NCBI RefSeq assembly: GCF_014646295.1
Contig: NZ_BMNE01000001.1
Coordinates: forward strand, 186,001-250,000
From: Nocardia rhizosphaerihabitans
Lineage (GTDB): Bacteria > Actinomycetota > Actinomycetes > Mycobacteriales > Mycobacteriaceae
Direction: 5' to 3'
Length of the DNA: 64,000 bases
The notes below the pieces were generated by a model that worked only from the letters and a program-made list of their open reading frames with translations, did not search any database and was not told where the DNA came from. Shown piece by piece: positions 46,566 to 54,738 of this stretch; the stretch's first letter is position 1; every line of letters begins with the position of its first letter. Position numbers and translations under genes: made by a program.

Positions 46566-47291
46566 ATGACAGACACCGCAGTGCCGATGCTGTGGAGCGG
46601 CGACCTGCCGAGCACTCTCGACTTCTATCGAGCGCTCGGCTACACCGTCACCTACGAGCAGACCCGGCCCTATGTCTACGGCGCGGTGGAGGGGCACGGG
46701 TGCGCGCTGCATTTCGCGGACGCGCCGCCCGGGATCGAACTGCCCGCCGAGCATGTGGGGGCGCTGGTGATGGTCGACGACGTCGCCGCTCGCCACGCCG
46801 AGTACACGGCGGCGTTGCGCGCGCACTACGGGAAGATCCCGGCCAAGGGCTGTCCGCGGATCACCCGGTACCGGCCCGGTCAGTCCCGGTTCTCCCTGGT
46901 CGATCCGGTCGGCAACACCCTGCTCGTGATTCAGCGCGACGAGCCCATGGAGCTCGAGTACGGCGGCTCGCGGGCGCTCGATGGTCTGGCGCGGGTGCTC
47001 GACAATGCCCGCATTCTGCGTGATTTCAAGAACGACGACCGGTCGGCGATCCGCGCCCTGGAAGCAGGTCTACATCGTTTCGGCGCCACCGCGTCCGTCG
47101 TCGACCGGGCCCGCGCCTACGCCGCGCTCGCCGAACTGGCCGTCGCGGCAGCGGATTCCGATCGGCTCGCCCACTGGAAGGCAGAACTCGAGGCCGTCGA
47201 GCTCACCCCGGACGAGCACGCCGCCCTGTCCACCGACGCCGCCGCCTCCGAGGTCCTCGCGACCTGGCTGATCGCCACCACACCCGGCTGA
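46566..47291 (+). CDS. VOC-family protein with C-terminal helical extension
   Basis: A 241-residue protein. Residues 1-125 are a VOC (glyoxalase/bleomycin-resistance) fold: MLWSGDLPSTLDFYRALGYT at the start and SRFSLVDPVGNTLLVIQRDE at its end. The remaining 115 residues are an all-helical extension (ALDGLARVLDNARILRDFKN, then two further helical pairs) not found in ordinary VOC proteins. Metal ligands are not obvious. GGAAGG precedes the start. The extension may bind a partner or act as a TPR-like scaffold; the function is unknown. Confidence 0.75.
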   Translation: MTDTAVPMLWSGDLPSTLDFYRALGYTVTYEQTRPYVYGAVEGHGCALHFADAPPGIELPAEHVGALVMVDDVAARHAEYTAALRAHYGKIPAKGCPRITRYRPGQSRFSLVDPVGNTLLVIQRDEPMELEYGGSRALDGLARVLDNARILRDFKNDDRSAIRALEAGLHRFGATASVVDRARAYAALAELAVAAADSDRLAHWKAELEAVELTPDEHAALSTDAAASEVLATWLIATTPG

Positions 47292-47318
47292 GCACGCGCC
47301 ACGGAGCCGGGCGGCGGT

Positions 47319-47324
47319 TAGGCT
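47319..47324 (+). promoter_or_regulatory. -10 element for leaderless propeller-protein transcript
   Basis: TAGGCT lies 6 nt before the ATG at 47331. Confidence 0.5.
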
Positions 47325-47330
47325 TCGGCC

Positions 47331-48305
47331 ATGCTCCGACGCTCCGGCCCGCGGGTGATCCGCTGTCTCGCAACCGCTCTCGCCGCTGTCGCACTGACCG
47401 GCCTCGGCCCTATCGCCCCGGCGCACGCCCAAGCGGGGTGCGCGCAGGGCTGGCAGGCCGACATCATCGCCGCCGATCTCGGCGGCCTGGAAAACCTCGA
47501 GTACGACGGCGCGGGCGGGTTCTATGTCACCGGCATCGTCGAAGGCGAACTCCTGCACGTCGACGAAGACGGCAAGGTCACCACGATCCTCACCGGCCTG
47601 GACGCCCCCGCCGGGCTCCGATTGTCCGGCGACATCCTCTATTTCATCACCGGCGACGGCACTACACCCCAGGGCGGCGGCACCCTGCGCCGACTCCACC
47701 TCCCGACCGGCGAAGTCACCGTGCTGCTGCCCGACCTGGTCCAGCCCAACGGCCTGCTCCTGCTCCCCGACGGCGACCTGCTCATCTCCCAGCTGTCGAT
47801 CCCGTGGCCCCCGGTCGGCATCAGCCGATACCGCCCCGCCACCGGCGAATTCACCCTCGCCTGGTCTCCGGTCCCCCGCCCGAACGGCCTGGCCCTCACC
47901 CCCGACCGCGCAGCGGTGTTCACCGACGACGTGGCCACCTCCCACATCCTGCGCGTCCCCCTCGACGCCCCGCACAACCCGACAACGGTGGCCACCGTGC
48001 CCGACGGCCTCTTCCCCGGCCTCGACGACCTCGACGCCACCGCCTCCGGCCTGGCCTTCGTCGCCGGCGACTACTCCGGCAGCGTCTACCAGATCGACAC
48101 CGCCACCGGCCACCGGTGCACCATCGCCACCGGCTGGACCACCCCGCGCGGACCCCTCCCGGAGCGCCCGCCGATCGGCCCCACCTCCGCCCGCATCGCC
48201 CCCGACGGCAACTCCTGGGCCCTCTTCGTCACCAGCATCGACGGCACCCTGCGCCGTCTCCGCCCACCCGCCACCATCGACCTGACCCCACCCCTGCCCC
48301 GCTGA
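47331..48305 (+). CDS. Secreted SMP-30/NHL-type beta-propeller protein
   Basis: A 324-residue exported protein. Residues 1-34 are a signal peptide (CLATALAAVALTGLG, cleavage near AHA-QA). The rest has repeated blades with ENLEYDGAGGFYVTGIVEGE, GLDAPAGLRLSGDILYFITG, QPNGLLLLPDGDLLISQLS and RPNGLALTPDRAAVFTDD, the pattern of SMP-30/gluconolactonase-like six-blade propellers. Metal ligands of true SMP-30 (Glu, Asn, Asp) are plausible but I cannot place them with confidence. It lies 39 bp after the VOC gene with a separate leaderless-type promoter. Confidence 0.78.
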   Translation: MLRRSGPRVIRCLATALAAVALTGLGPIAPAHAQAGCAQGWQADIIAADLGGLENLEYDGAGGFYVTGIVEGELLHVDEDGKVTTILTGLDAPAGLRLSGDILYFITGDGTTPQGGGTLRRLHLPTGEVTVLLPDLVQPNGLLLLPDGDLLISQLSIPWPPVGISRYRPATGEFTLAWSPVPRPNGLALTPDRAAVFTDDVATSHILRVPLDAPHNPTTVATVPDGLFPGLDDLDATASGLAFVAGDYSGSVYQIDTATGHRCTIATGWTTPRGPLPERPPIGPTSARIAPDGNSWALFVTSIDGTLRRLRPPATIDLTPPLPR

Positions 48306-48484
48306 CCGGACCGCGTCAGCGCCTGTCGCGCAATCGAGCGCGCCGGCGCTGTCAGCCGTCGGCCGCAGTCGCGCCGCACCGATCGTCCGCGGCCTGCTTA
48401 CGATCAGGATGATCTCAGCGCTGGAACGGATGCGATGGTCTTGGCGGACTGGCGGATTCGTCGATCGAGTGAGGGGGAGGCAGC

Positions 48485-49258
48485 GTGCAACCGGCACCGG
48501 AGTGGTCGCAACAACAGGGATTCGGAATCAGGGTGGAGTGGGGGCGTGCGGGGGCCGGCGCCGTCGGGGTGGGAGCTGTTTGTGTGGTGGTGGTCGACGT
48601 GTTGTCGTTCACCACCTCGGTGTCGGTGGCGGTCGGTGCGGGCACGGCGGTGTTTCCGTATCGGTGGCGGGACGAGTCGGCGCGGGAGTTCGCCGACCGG
48701 CACGACGCGGCCCTTGCCGTCGGGAGGCGTCAGGTCGGTGCCGCGCAGCCCTGGTCGCTGTCACCCGCCGCGATTCGCCGCGGGCCGTTCACCGAGCGCT
48801 TGGTTCTGCCCTCCCCCAATGGTTCTGCCATCGCGGCCGGTGTCTCCGGGGCGACGGTGGTCGCGGCATGTCTGCGTAACTACCGCGCCGTCGCGGAGTG
48901 GCTGATCAGCCGGAACTGGGGCACACCCACCCGGCCGATCGCGATCATCGCGGCGGGCGAGCACTGGCCGGGCAGCGAGGTGGCACGGCCCGCCGTGGAG
49001 GATTGGCTCGGTGCGGGCGCGCTCGCCGCCGCGCTCCTCGATCGCGGCGCCACGGATCCTTCGCCCGAAGCACTGTCGGCAGCAACCACTTTCACGTCAT
49101 CGACGGACGTCCCCGCCCTGATCGCCACCTGCGCGTCCGGCCGTGAGCTCGCCGCCATCGGTTTCGCCGACGATGTCGCCCTCGCGACGGAACTCGACGC
49201 CGATCCCATCGTTGCGGTCCTCGTCGACGGCGCCTTCACGGCCCGGCAACCGTCCTGA
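48485..49258 (+). CDS. ComB-like 2-phosphosulfolactate phosphatase family protein
   Basis: A 257-residue member of the ComB family. In methanogens ComB removes phosphate from 2-phosphosulfolactate in coenzyme M synthesis; actinobacterial homologues have no known role. The family blocks are VVVDVLSFTTSVSVAV, LVLPSPNGSAIAAG, AAGEHWPGSEVARPAVEDWL and the C-terminal GRELAAIGFADDVALATELD. GTG start with GGGGGAGG. It stands alone on its strand; the 179 bp before it hold no evident gene or terminator. Confidence 0.82.
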   Translation: MQPAPEWSQQQGFGIRVEWGRAGAGAVGVGAVCVVVVDVLSFTTSVSVAVGAGTAVFPYRWRDESAREFADRHDAALAVGRRQVGAAQPWSLSPAAIRRGPFTERLVLPSPNGSAIAAGVSGATVVAACLRNYRAVAEWLISRNWGTPTRPIAIIAAGEHWPGSEVARPAVEDWLGAGALAAALLDRGATDPSPEALSAATTFTSSTDVPALIATCASGRELAAIGFADDVALATELDADPIVAVLVDGAFTARQPS

Positions 49259-49346
49259 CCGACTCTGCGGAACAACACCGTTCGAGCCGGTCAGGACGGA
49301 GTGGCGGGCGACGGGTGGATCCCCACCACCCGTCGCACGTCGGCGG

Positions 49347-49871
49347 CTACTGGTTCGCGCCGATGATCCCGCCGATCACCGCACCGATCACACAGCCGGG
49401 AATGGCGCTGACGAACAGGAAGATCAACCCGATCAGCGCGCCGACGACACAGCCGATCGCGATACCGGCGACGATATTGCCGGTCTGGTCGATGTTCTGC
49501 AGCGCCACCGGATTCGGCGCCGGTGCGCCGACGGGGGTGAGGGTGAGCGTCGTCGCCGCGGCGTCGACCTCGGGGATCACCTGCACCGCGGGGCCGGCCA
49601 CGGTCTGCACGGTCGTCGGGATGAAGCCGACCCGGCTCCCGTCGGGCGCCAGCACGGCGACCCCGGCATCGGGCGTGAGCTCGAAGGTGCCCGCCGCCAG
49701 TGCCACGGTCGCCGCCGACCCGTCCGGGGCGACGGCCGCGGTATAGGTGAGGGCGCCGTCGACACCGGCCACCCCGGGGCCTGCGAGGGGGGCGCCGTGC
49801 GCGGTGGCCGCGGTGATGCCGGTCGCTGCCACGGTGAGCACACCGGCAGCCAGCAACTGCTTGAACTTCAT
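49347..49871 (-). CDS. Exported protein with Gly-rich C-terminal membrane segment
   Basis: A 174-residue protein. Residues 1-27 are a signal peptide (KFKQLLAAGVLTVAATGITA, cleavage near AHG-AP). Residues 30-118 form a soluble beta-rich part with repeated Val/Thr strands. Residues 128-172 are hydrophobic, Gly-rich and probably two membrane helices with GxxxG packing (CVVGALIGLIFLFV, CVIGAVIGGIIGANQ). Proteins of this build are common in Nocardia; I know of no assigned function. GGGAGG precedes the start. It is divergent from the MFS gene. Confidence 0.75.
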   Translation of the reverse strand: MKFKQLLAAGVLTVAATGITAATAHGAPLAGPGVAGVDGALTYTAAVAPDGSAATVALAAGTFELTPDAGVAVLAPDGSRVGFIPTTVQTVAGPAVQVIPEVDAAATTLTLTPVGAPAPNPVALQNIDQTGNIVAGIAIGCVVGALIGLIFLFVSAIPGCVIGAVIGGIIGANQ

Positions 49872-50206
49872 GGGATTTCCCTCCGACTTGCCGACCCGAC
49901 CTGCCCCGGGATCAGCGTGTTACCCACCCATGATGCGCCATGGCTATGTCGCATAAACCCAGTTCGACCGAATCCGGATCAGTCTGCGGCACAGGCGGAT
50001 TCGCAATCCATGGGCAAACCGATCGGTCTCCCCCGAATCACCTGCCGAAATCGACGACCCACTCAGCGGGACAAACGCGAAATAACACCAACCTAACGCT
50101 CGCTAGGTCACATACTCCGTGGCGGAACATGTGCGATCTACATCACATCGAAGCGCACGCGTTCCACTCCATTTCGAACAAAGTTCCCGAACAACGGAGC
50201 GTGGCA
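49872..50206. promoter_or_regulatory. 335-bp divergent intergenic region with two inverted repeats
   Basis: No gene was found here. It contains ACCTA-N8-TAGGT (50091-50108) and ATGTG-N10-CACAT (50129-50148), both upstream of the MFS gene at 50207 and typical in position for operators of an efflux gene. A GTG-N10-CAC pattern in the second repeat resembles a CRP site but has the wrong spacing. Confidence 0.4.
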
Positions 50207-51838
50207 ATGTCCACCATTCCTCAAGATCCCCCCACGTCAGAGGGCCCCGAACTCACCAAGGGCAACGACGACACCGGACGACTCGACGGCGCATCCCGCG
50301 CCCGGATCTTCACCGTCCTGGCGGTCATCGTGCTGTTCACCGAGATCGCCCCGATGCAGTACACGATCGTCTCGGCGGCGCTACAGAAGATCTCCCCGAC
50401 CTTCCCCGGCGTCGGCGCGAACATCAACTGGGCCATCATCGTTTTCGGCCTGATCGGCGCGGCCGCGTCACCACTCATCGGCAAGATGAGCGATGTCTGG
50501 GGCAAGAAGCGGATGTTCCTCATCTGCGGCGTGCTGTTCGTGATCGGCTGTGTGCTCGACGCGACCACGTCGAACTGGGGCATCTTCCTGCTCGGCCGCT
50601 GTCTGCAGGCCACCGCCATCGCGACCGCGGTCATCGCCTACGGCCTGATCCGGGACCTGATGCCACGCAAGTACGTCCCGCTCGGCCTCGGCGTCACCGC
50701 GACCGGCTTGGGCGTGTCCGCCATCGCCGGACCGCTGCTCGGCGGCTTCCTCGTCGACAACTACAGCTGGCGCGCGATCTTCTGGTGCCTGGCCGCGTTC
50801 ACCCTGGTGATGCTGCCGCTGGTGTACTTCGTGGTGCCGGAGTCCAAGCTGCGGGTGCGCGAGCGGATCGACATCGTCGGCGCGCTGCTGCTCTCCGGCG
50901 GCGCCGCGCTGATCCTGATCTACGTCGACAAGGGCCACGACTGGGGATGGGCCGAGCCGACCACCCTGGCCTGGGTGATCACCGGCGTCGTCCTGCTGAT
51001 CCTGTTCGTCCTGGTGGAAACCCGGGTCGCGCAACCGATCATGGACATGAAACTGCTGTTCCACCCGCGCGTCGCGCTGGTGCTGGCCGGCGCGCTGTTC
51101 GCCTCGTTGCAGATCGGCGTCGTCTCCTACGCCATCGCCTACATGTCGCAGACGCCCGACGAGGCGACCGTCACCGCGGGCGCGCAACAGGGCATTCTCG
51201 CCAAGGTGCAGGCCGCGACCGGTCAGCCACTGCCCGCCGAAGCCGTCCAGGTGACACTCGACCCGGGCTATACCTACGGCAGCGGCTACACCCTGCTGGA
51301 GTTCGCGCTGCGCATCGCCCTGCTCGGCGCCGTGGTCACGATGATCTGCGGCGCGCTCGCCGGTGTGATCGCACGCCGGGTCGGCGCCAGGATTCCGCTG
51401 GTCATCGCCCTGGTGATCTTCGTCGGCTCGGCGGTGGCCTTCGCCGTGCTCCCGCACACCAGCACCGTGTTCCTGCTCGTGAACGCCGTGTTCAGCATCG
51501 GTTTCGGCTTCTACTACGCGGCCATGCCGATTCTCATGGTGGAGGCCGTCCCGCAGGAGCAGCAGGGCGTCAGCCTGGGCATGCTAGGCGTCATGCAGTC
51601 GATGGGTGTGGCCGTCGGCCTGGCGATCGTCACGGCGTTCCTGCACGCCAACGGCATGACCGCGCTGGTCAGCGTCGGCGGGCAGGCGCAACCACCGGCG
51701 CCGATTCCGGATGTCTTCGGCGATCGCGGCTACGAGCTGGGCTTCTGGGTCTGCGGCGCCGCGGCGGCCGTGGCCCTGGTCCTCGCCGTGATCATGCGAC
51801 ACGGCCGCACGCCCGCCACCGGCGGCACCGCGCACTGA
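50207..51838 (+). CDS. MFS transporter of the DHA2 (14-TM) drug exporter type
   Basis: A 543-residue proton-coupled exporter. A 35-residue charged N-terminus leads into 14 predicted helices; motif A is visible as GKMSDVWGKKRMFLICG and motif C-like GLGVSAIAGPLLGGFLVDN follows helix 5. A hydrophilic loop of about 50 residues with GAQQGILAKVQ separates helices 9 and 10. Start ATG 50207 with GGAG; the frame extends upstream to 49940 but through the regulatory region. No TetR lies beside it, so its repressor is elsewhere. A hairpin terminator follows. Substrate: drugs or toxic hydrophobic compounds in general. Confidence 0.88.
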   Translation: MSTIPQDPPTSEGPELTKGNDDTGRLDGASRARIFTVLAVIVLFTEIAPMQYTIVSAALQKISPTFPGVGANINWAIIVFGLIGAAASPLIGKMSDVWGKKRMFLICGVLFVIGCVLDATTSNWGIFLLGRCLQATAIATAVIAYGLIRDLMPRKYVPLGLGVTATGLGVSAIAGPLLGGFLVDNYSWRAIFWCLAAFTLVMLPLVYFVVPESKLRVRERIDIVGALLLSGGAALILIYVDKGHDWGWAEPTTLAWVITGVVLLILFVLVETRVAQPIMDMKLLFHPRVALVLAGALFASLQIGVVSYAIAYMSQTPDEATVTAGAQQGILAKVQAATGQPLPAEAVQVTLDPGYTYGSGYTLLEFALRIALLGAVVTMICGALAGVIARRVGARIPLVIALVIFVGSAVAFAVLPHTSTVFLLVNAVFSIGFGFYYAAMPILMVEAVPQEQQGVSLGMLGVMQSMGVAVGLAIVTAFLHANGMTALVSVGGQAQPPAPIPDVFGDRGYELGFWVCGAAAAVALVLAVIMRHGRTPATGGTAH

Positions 51839-51846
51839 GCCCCATG

Positions 51847-51872
51847 GACGGGTCGGTACTCACCGGCCCGTC
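51847..51872 (+). terminator. Hairpin terminator after the MFS gene
   Basis: GACGGGTCGG (51847-51856), loop TACTCA, CCGGCCCGTC (51863-51872): a 10-bp stem with one mismatch, beginning 9 nt past the stop. Confidence 0.5.
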
Positions 51873-51878
51873 CGCGGG

Positions 51879-51907
51879 TTGCGGTATTTAAATACCCCAC
51901 CTACCCT
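51879..51907 (+). promoter_or_regulatory. Promoter of the XRE gene
   Basis: TTGCGG (51879-51884), 17-nt spacer, TACCCT (51902-51907), then 7 nt and the ATG at 51915. The transcript is probably leaderless. The operator lies inside the spacer. Confidence 0.5.
51883..51896. promoter_or_regulatory. GGTAT-N4-ATACC operator 1 (XRE gene)
   Basis: GGTATTTAAATACC, a perfect 14-bp palindrome between the -35 and -10 of the XRE gene. The same repeat occurs twice before the methionine aminopeptidase gene. Confidence 0.7.
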
Positions 51908-51914
51908 CGGATCC

Positions 51915-52178
51915 ATGGTGCGTCTCCCTCTCAGCCCGGCCCAGGTCGAAGCAGGCCGTCGCCTCGGCCGCTGCCTGCGCTCCGCGCGCGGCGAGCGCGA
52001 TCTCGCCGAGGTCGCCCACGCGGCGGGCATCTCCCCGGAGACGCTGCGCAAGATCGAATCCGGCCGCCTGCCCTCCCCCGCCTTCGGCACCGTCGTCGGC
52101 CTCGCGGAGGCGCTGTCGCTCCCGCTGACCGAGCTCGCCGAGGTCTACCGCGCCGAGCAGGTCGCCGAATCCGCCTGA
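51915..52178 (+). CDS. XRE-family HTH regulator
   Basis: An 87-residue protein consisting of one Cro/CI-type HTH (VEAGRRLGRCLRSARGERDL, then AEVAHAAGISPETLRKIESG; residues about 10-70) with little more. It has no effector or protease domain. It is convergent with the MetAP gene, 18 bp apart, and an identical palindrome lies in its own promoter and in that of the MetAP gene, so it most likely represses both. ATG at 51915 rather than the frame start at 51879. A small protein of this type probably acts as a dimer on the two-fold repeat. Confidence 0.85.
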   Translation: MVRLPLSPAQVEAGRRLGRCLRSARGERDLAEVAHAAGISPETLRKIESGRLPSPAFGTVVGLAEALSLPLTELAEVYRAEQVAESA

Positions 52179-52196
52179 CCCGCCCGGGTTTTCGGC

Positions 52197-52964
52197 TCAG
52201 TCGCGGAGCGTGAGAACGCTCGGCCCGTCGGCGGTGACCGCGATCGTGTGCTCGCTGTGCGCGCACCGCGATCCATCGGCGGAGCGGATCGTCCACCCGT
52301 CGGCATCGGTCACGACCTTCGCGGTGCCCGCCGCGAACCAGGGTTCGATCGCCACGGTGAGACCGGGGCGCAAGCGGAAGCCACGACCGGCCCTGCCCGC
52401 GTTGGCGACGTGCGGATCCTCGTGCATGGTCCGGCCGATGCCGTGTCCGCCGAATTCGGTGTTGACCGGGTAGCCGTAATCGTGCGCGACCGCCGAGATG
52501 GCGGCGGAGATGTCACCGATGTGGTTGCCGGGCTGCGCGGCCGCGATCCCGGCAGCAAGCGCCTCCTCGGTCGCCTGGACCAGCCGCCGATCGGCCGGGT
52601 CCGGCGTGCCGACGATGGTGGTCACCGCGGAATCCGCGGCCCAGCCGTCGATGGAGACGGCCAGGTCGGCGGTGAGCACATCACCGTCGCGCAGGACGTA
52701 GTCGTGCGGAAGTCCGTGCAGCACAGCGTCGTTGACCGCCAGGCACACGGTGTTGCGGAACGGCCCGCGACCGAACGAGGGCGCGTAGTCCCAGTAGCAC
52801 GACACCGCGCCGCGCTCGCGGATCCGTTCCCGCACATACATTTCCAGCTCGAGCAGATTCACGCCGACGGCGGCATGCGCATGCACGCCCGCCAGCACAT
52901 CGGCCACGAACCGGCCGGTCACCCGCATCCGCTCGATCTCCGCGGGTGACTTCAGCTCCACCAT
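52197..52964 (-). CDS. map: Type I methionine aminopeptidase (regulated paralogue)
   Basis: A 255-residue enzyme that removes the initiator methionine from nascent proteins. All five metal ligands are in place: D100 (LTADLAV), D111 (AADSAV), H174 (GGHGIGRTM), E207 (AIEPWF) and E238 (HSEHTIAV). There is no N-terminal SH3-ligand extension. A housekeeping map normally lies in a ribosomal protein cluster; this stand-alone copy with its own repressor looks like an inducible paralogue, though a second map elsewhere cannot be seen. ATG at 52964 with GGAGG upstream; the frame to 52988 is not needed. Promoter flanked by two GGTAT-N4-ATACC boxes. Confidence 0.92.
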   Translation of the reverse strand: MVELKSPAEIERMRVTGRFVADVLAGVHAHAAVGVNLLELEMYVRERIRERGAVSCYWDYAPSFGRGPFRNTVCLAVNDAVLHGLPHDYVLRDGDVLTADLAVSIDGWAADSAVTTIVGTPDPADRRLVQATEEALAAGIAAAQPGNHIGDISAAISAVAHDYGYPVNTEFGGHGIGRTMHEDPHVANAGRAGRGFRLRPGLTVAIEPWFAAGTAKVVTDADGWTIRSADGSRCAHSEHTIAVTADGPSVLTLRD

Positions 52965-52977
52965 CACGCCTCCAGTT

Positions 52978-52991
52978 GGTATTTTCATACC
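52978..52991. promoter_or_regulatory. GGTAT-N4-ATACC operator 2 (MetAP gene)
   Basis: GGTATTTTCATACC, 13 nt upstream of the MetAP start and just downstream of the likely -10 (TAGGCT on the minus strand at 52992-52997). Confidence 0.65.
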
Positions 52992-53005
52992 AGCCTAGTG
53001 ACGGC

Positions 53006-53019
53006 GGTATAAAAATACC
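53006..53019. promoter_or_regulatory. GGTAT-N4-ATACC operator 3 (MetAP gene)
   Basis: GGTATAAAAATACC, 28 bp from operator 2 centre to centre and overlapping the -35 region of the minus-strand MetAP promoter. Operators 2 and 3 bracket that promoter. Confidence 0.65.
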
Positions 53020-53029
53020 AATCGGGCGA

Positions 53030-53839
53030 TCAGCGGTTCAGGTTGCCCATGTCCACCGGGATCTGCGCGCCGGTGACCTGTCCGGCCTCGTCCGAGCACA
53101 GCCACGCCACCGTGGCGGCGATCTCCTCGGGCTCGGTGAGGTAGGTGGGCAGCGCGTTCATGAAGATCGGCGACAGCGTGGCCGCGTGCTTCTCGAACAG
53201 CGGGCCCATCTCCGCCATCTGCATGCCGGTCGCCACCCCGGCCGGGTGCACGGTGTTGACCCGGATCTTGTACTCGCCGAGTTCGTTGGCCATCGTCTTG
53301 GCCAGGCCGGTGATGGCGTGCTTGGTGGCGACGTAGTGGCCCGTGAACGGAATGCCCTTGAGCCCGGCCACCGAGCTGATGAACACCATCGCGCCACCCT
53401 CACCCTGCTCGATCAGGTGCGGAATCGCGGCTTTCGCGGTATGGAAGACGCCGGTCAGGTTGACATCGATCGTCTCCTGCCACTGCTCGGCGGTGATCTC
53501 CCAGGACATCGCGGCCGAACAGATACCGGCGTTCGCGACGACGACGTCGAGCCTGCCGAACTGCTCGATCCCCGCCGCCAGCGCCGCCGAGAGCGCGGCG
53601 AAATCACGGACGTCGACCTTGCTCGCGGCGATCTTGCCCCCGGCCGCTTCGACGAGGCGAACGGTCTCGGCCAGATCCTCTTCCGTGGCGCCCGCGTAGC
53701 TGGTGCTGGCGAAATCCGCGCAGGCGTCGATCGCGATGATGTCGGCGCCCTCCTCCGCGAAGCGAACCGCCTCGGCCCTGCCCTGACCGCGGGCCGCGCC
53801 GGTGATGAAGGCGACCTTGCCCTCGTAGCGTCGCGTCAT
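53030..53839 (-). CDS. Mycofactocin-type short-chain dehydrogenase
   Basis: A 269-residue SDR. Cofactor motif TGAARGQGRAEAVRFAEEGA (residues 13-32), then the insertion ADFASTSYAGATEEDLAETV typical of mycofactocin-coupled SDRs that keep NAD bound; VANAG at 101-105, catalytic SS at 155-156, and HYVATK (Tyr169, Lys173). The natural electron carrier for this subgroup is mycofactocin, whose own biosynthesis genes are not in the window. The substrate is probably an alcohol from a steroid or terpenoid because it lies beside kshA. GGAGG precedes the start. The upstream gap (53840-53935) holds only a half-site of the IclR-type motif. Confidence 0.87.
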   Translation of the reverse strand: MTRRYEGKVAFITGAARGQGRAEAVRFAEEGADIIAIDACADFASTSYAGATEEDLAETVRLVEAAGGKIAASKVDVRDFAALSAALAAGIEQFGRLDVVVANAGICSAAMSWEITAEQWQETIDVNLTGVFHTAKAAIPHLIEQGEGGAMVFISSVAGLKGIPFTGHYVATKHAITGLAKTMANELGEYKIRVNTVHPAGVATGMQMAEMGPLFEKHAATLSPIFMNALPTYLTEPEEIAATVAWLCSDEAGQVTGAQIPVDMGNLNR

Positions 53840-53935
53840 GTCCTACTACCTCCGAACGTCGATGTGCACTATGAACACCACACCATTGCCGGGCGTCTCG
53901 CGGTGCGGAATCAGCGGATTGGCCGCGGCGAGAAG

Positions 53936-54532
53936 TCAGTCGCAGGCGAAGGTCGCCCACGCCCGGACGACGACCTCGCCCGCGGCATCGGCCCCGGACA
54001 GGGTGACGTCGACGCGCGATTCACCGTCTTGCACATAGCTCTGCGTGACATGCCCCGAGCAGGTCATGACATCGCCGGGCGGCAGCGGACGCACGACCCT
54101 GGTGCGAAAACGCCGGATGTTCTCCGCGCCCAGCCAGTCGGTGGCATAGGTGGCCAGCAGCGCGGCGGCCTGCGGCGAGGCCGGTTCGCCGGCAACGGGT
54201 CCGGCGGCGGCCCACGACTCGGCGACGAGGCCACCGGTGCGATCGAAGTAGCGGGTCAGCGATTCGGCGGCCGTGACAGCGGGCGTGTCCACCGGATCGC
54301 CCGCGACCGCGCGGATCGCGGTCAGCCGGTCGCCCGCGCGCGGGGGCGGGCCGAAGAACCGGTGATCGGTCTCCACCCGTTCGCCCACCGCGGCGCCGAA
54401 TCCGTCGGCGGGCAGGAAGGTCGGCGGGACCACCGGCCGGTCGGCGAGCCGGTAGGCCGGATTGTGGGAGCGCGCCGCCTCGGCGAACAACCGGATGGCA
54501 TCGGTCTCCAGAACCACCGCGACGTTACCCAT
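53936..54532 (-). CDS. MaoC/FAS1-like hotdog dehydratase-like protein
   Basis: A 198-residue double hotdog-fold protein. The N-terminal part (SHNPAYRL, VVPPTFLPADGFGAAV, HRFFGPPPRAGD) and the C-terminal part (RVVRPLPPGDVMTCSGHVTQ) resemble the FAS1-like/MaoC enoyl hydratase-dehydratase group used in fatty acid and steroid metabolism. The catalytic Asp/His signature of active MaoC is not obvious, so an accessory role is possible. ATG at 54532 has GAGG at a better distance than ATG 54538. It is divergent from kshA across a region with two copies of the shared 15-bp motif. Confidence 0.7.
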   Translation of the reverse strand: MGNVAVVLETDAIRLFAEAARSHNPAYRLADRPVVPPTFLPADGFGAAVGERVETDHRFFGPPPRAGDRLTAIRAVAGDPVDTPAVTAAESLTRYFDRTGGLVAESWAAAGPVAGEPASPQAAALLATYATDWLGAENIRRFRTRVVRPLPPGDVMTCSGHVTQSYVQDGESRVDVTLSGADAAGEVVVRAWATFACD

Positions 54533-54603
54533 GATCATTCCTCTCGTCCTGCCTGCAGGTGCCGTCACGCTAATGGCCGCGCACAGGCTGTGATCGGTTC
54601 CTC

Positions 54604-54618
54604 TCCCGCTGATCGGGA
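54604..54618. promoter_or_regulatory. IclR-type operator candidate, site A
   Basis: TCCCG-CTGAT-CGGGA, a perfect inverted repeat with 5-bp spacer between the hotdog gene and kshA. The TTCCG-N5-CGGAA shape is known for IclR regulators. Confidence 0.6.
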
Positions 54619-54643
54619 CACCGGCCGTCCGCGCCGAAAACAT

Positions 54644-54658
54644 GTCCGCTGACCGGGA
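54644..54658. promoter_or_regulatory. IclR-type operator candidate, site B
   Basis: GTCCG-CTGAC-CGGGA, 40 bp from site A on the same strand, differing at a few positions. 81 nt before the kshA start. Confidence 0.55.
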
Positions 54659-54738
54659 ACACGGCAGCCCGACGACCCCCTCGCGGCGTGACCATCAGCA
54701 CAGCTCATCCCCACTCCGTCCGATACATGGAGGTTTCG

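Noticed and set aside
50129..50148. CRP-like site before the MFS gene
   Set aside because: The half-sites GTG and CAC are 10 bases apart instead of 8, so it does not fit a TGTGA-N6-TCACA site.
49940..50206. N-terminal extension of the MFS transporter
   Set aside because: The open frame runs through the divergent regulatory region and gives a polar, unrelated N-terminus; ATG at 50207 has a ribosome binding site.
53881..53935. Further copy of the IclR-type motif before the mycofactocin SDR
   Set aside because: Only the half CCGCTGAT is present on the minus strand; the CGGGA half is missing, so I did not count it as a site.
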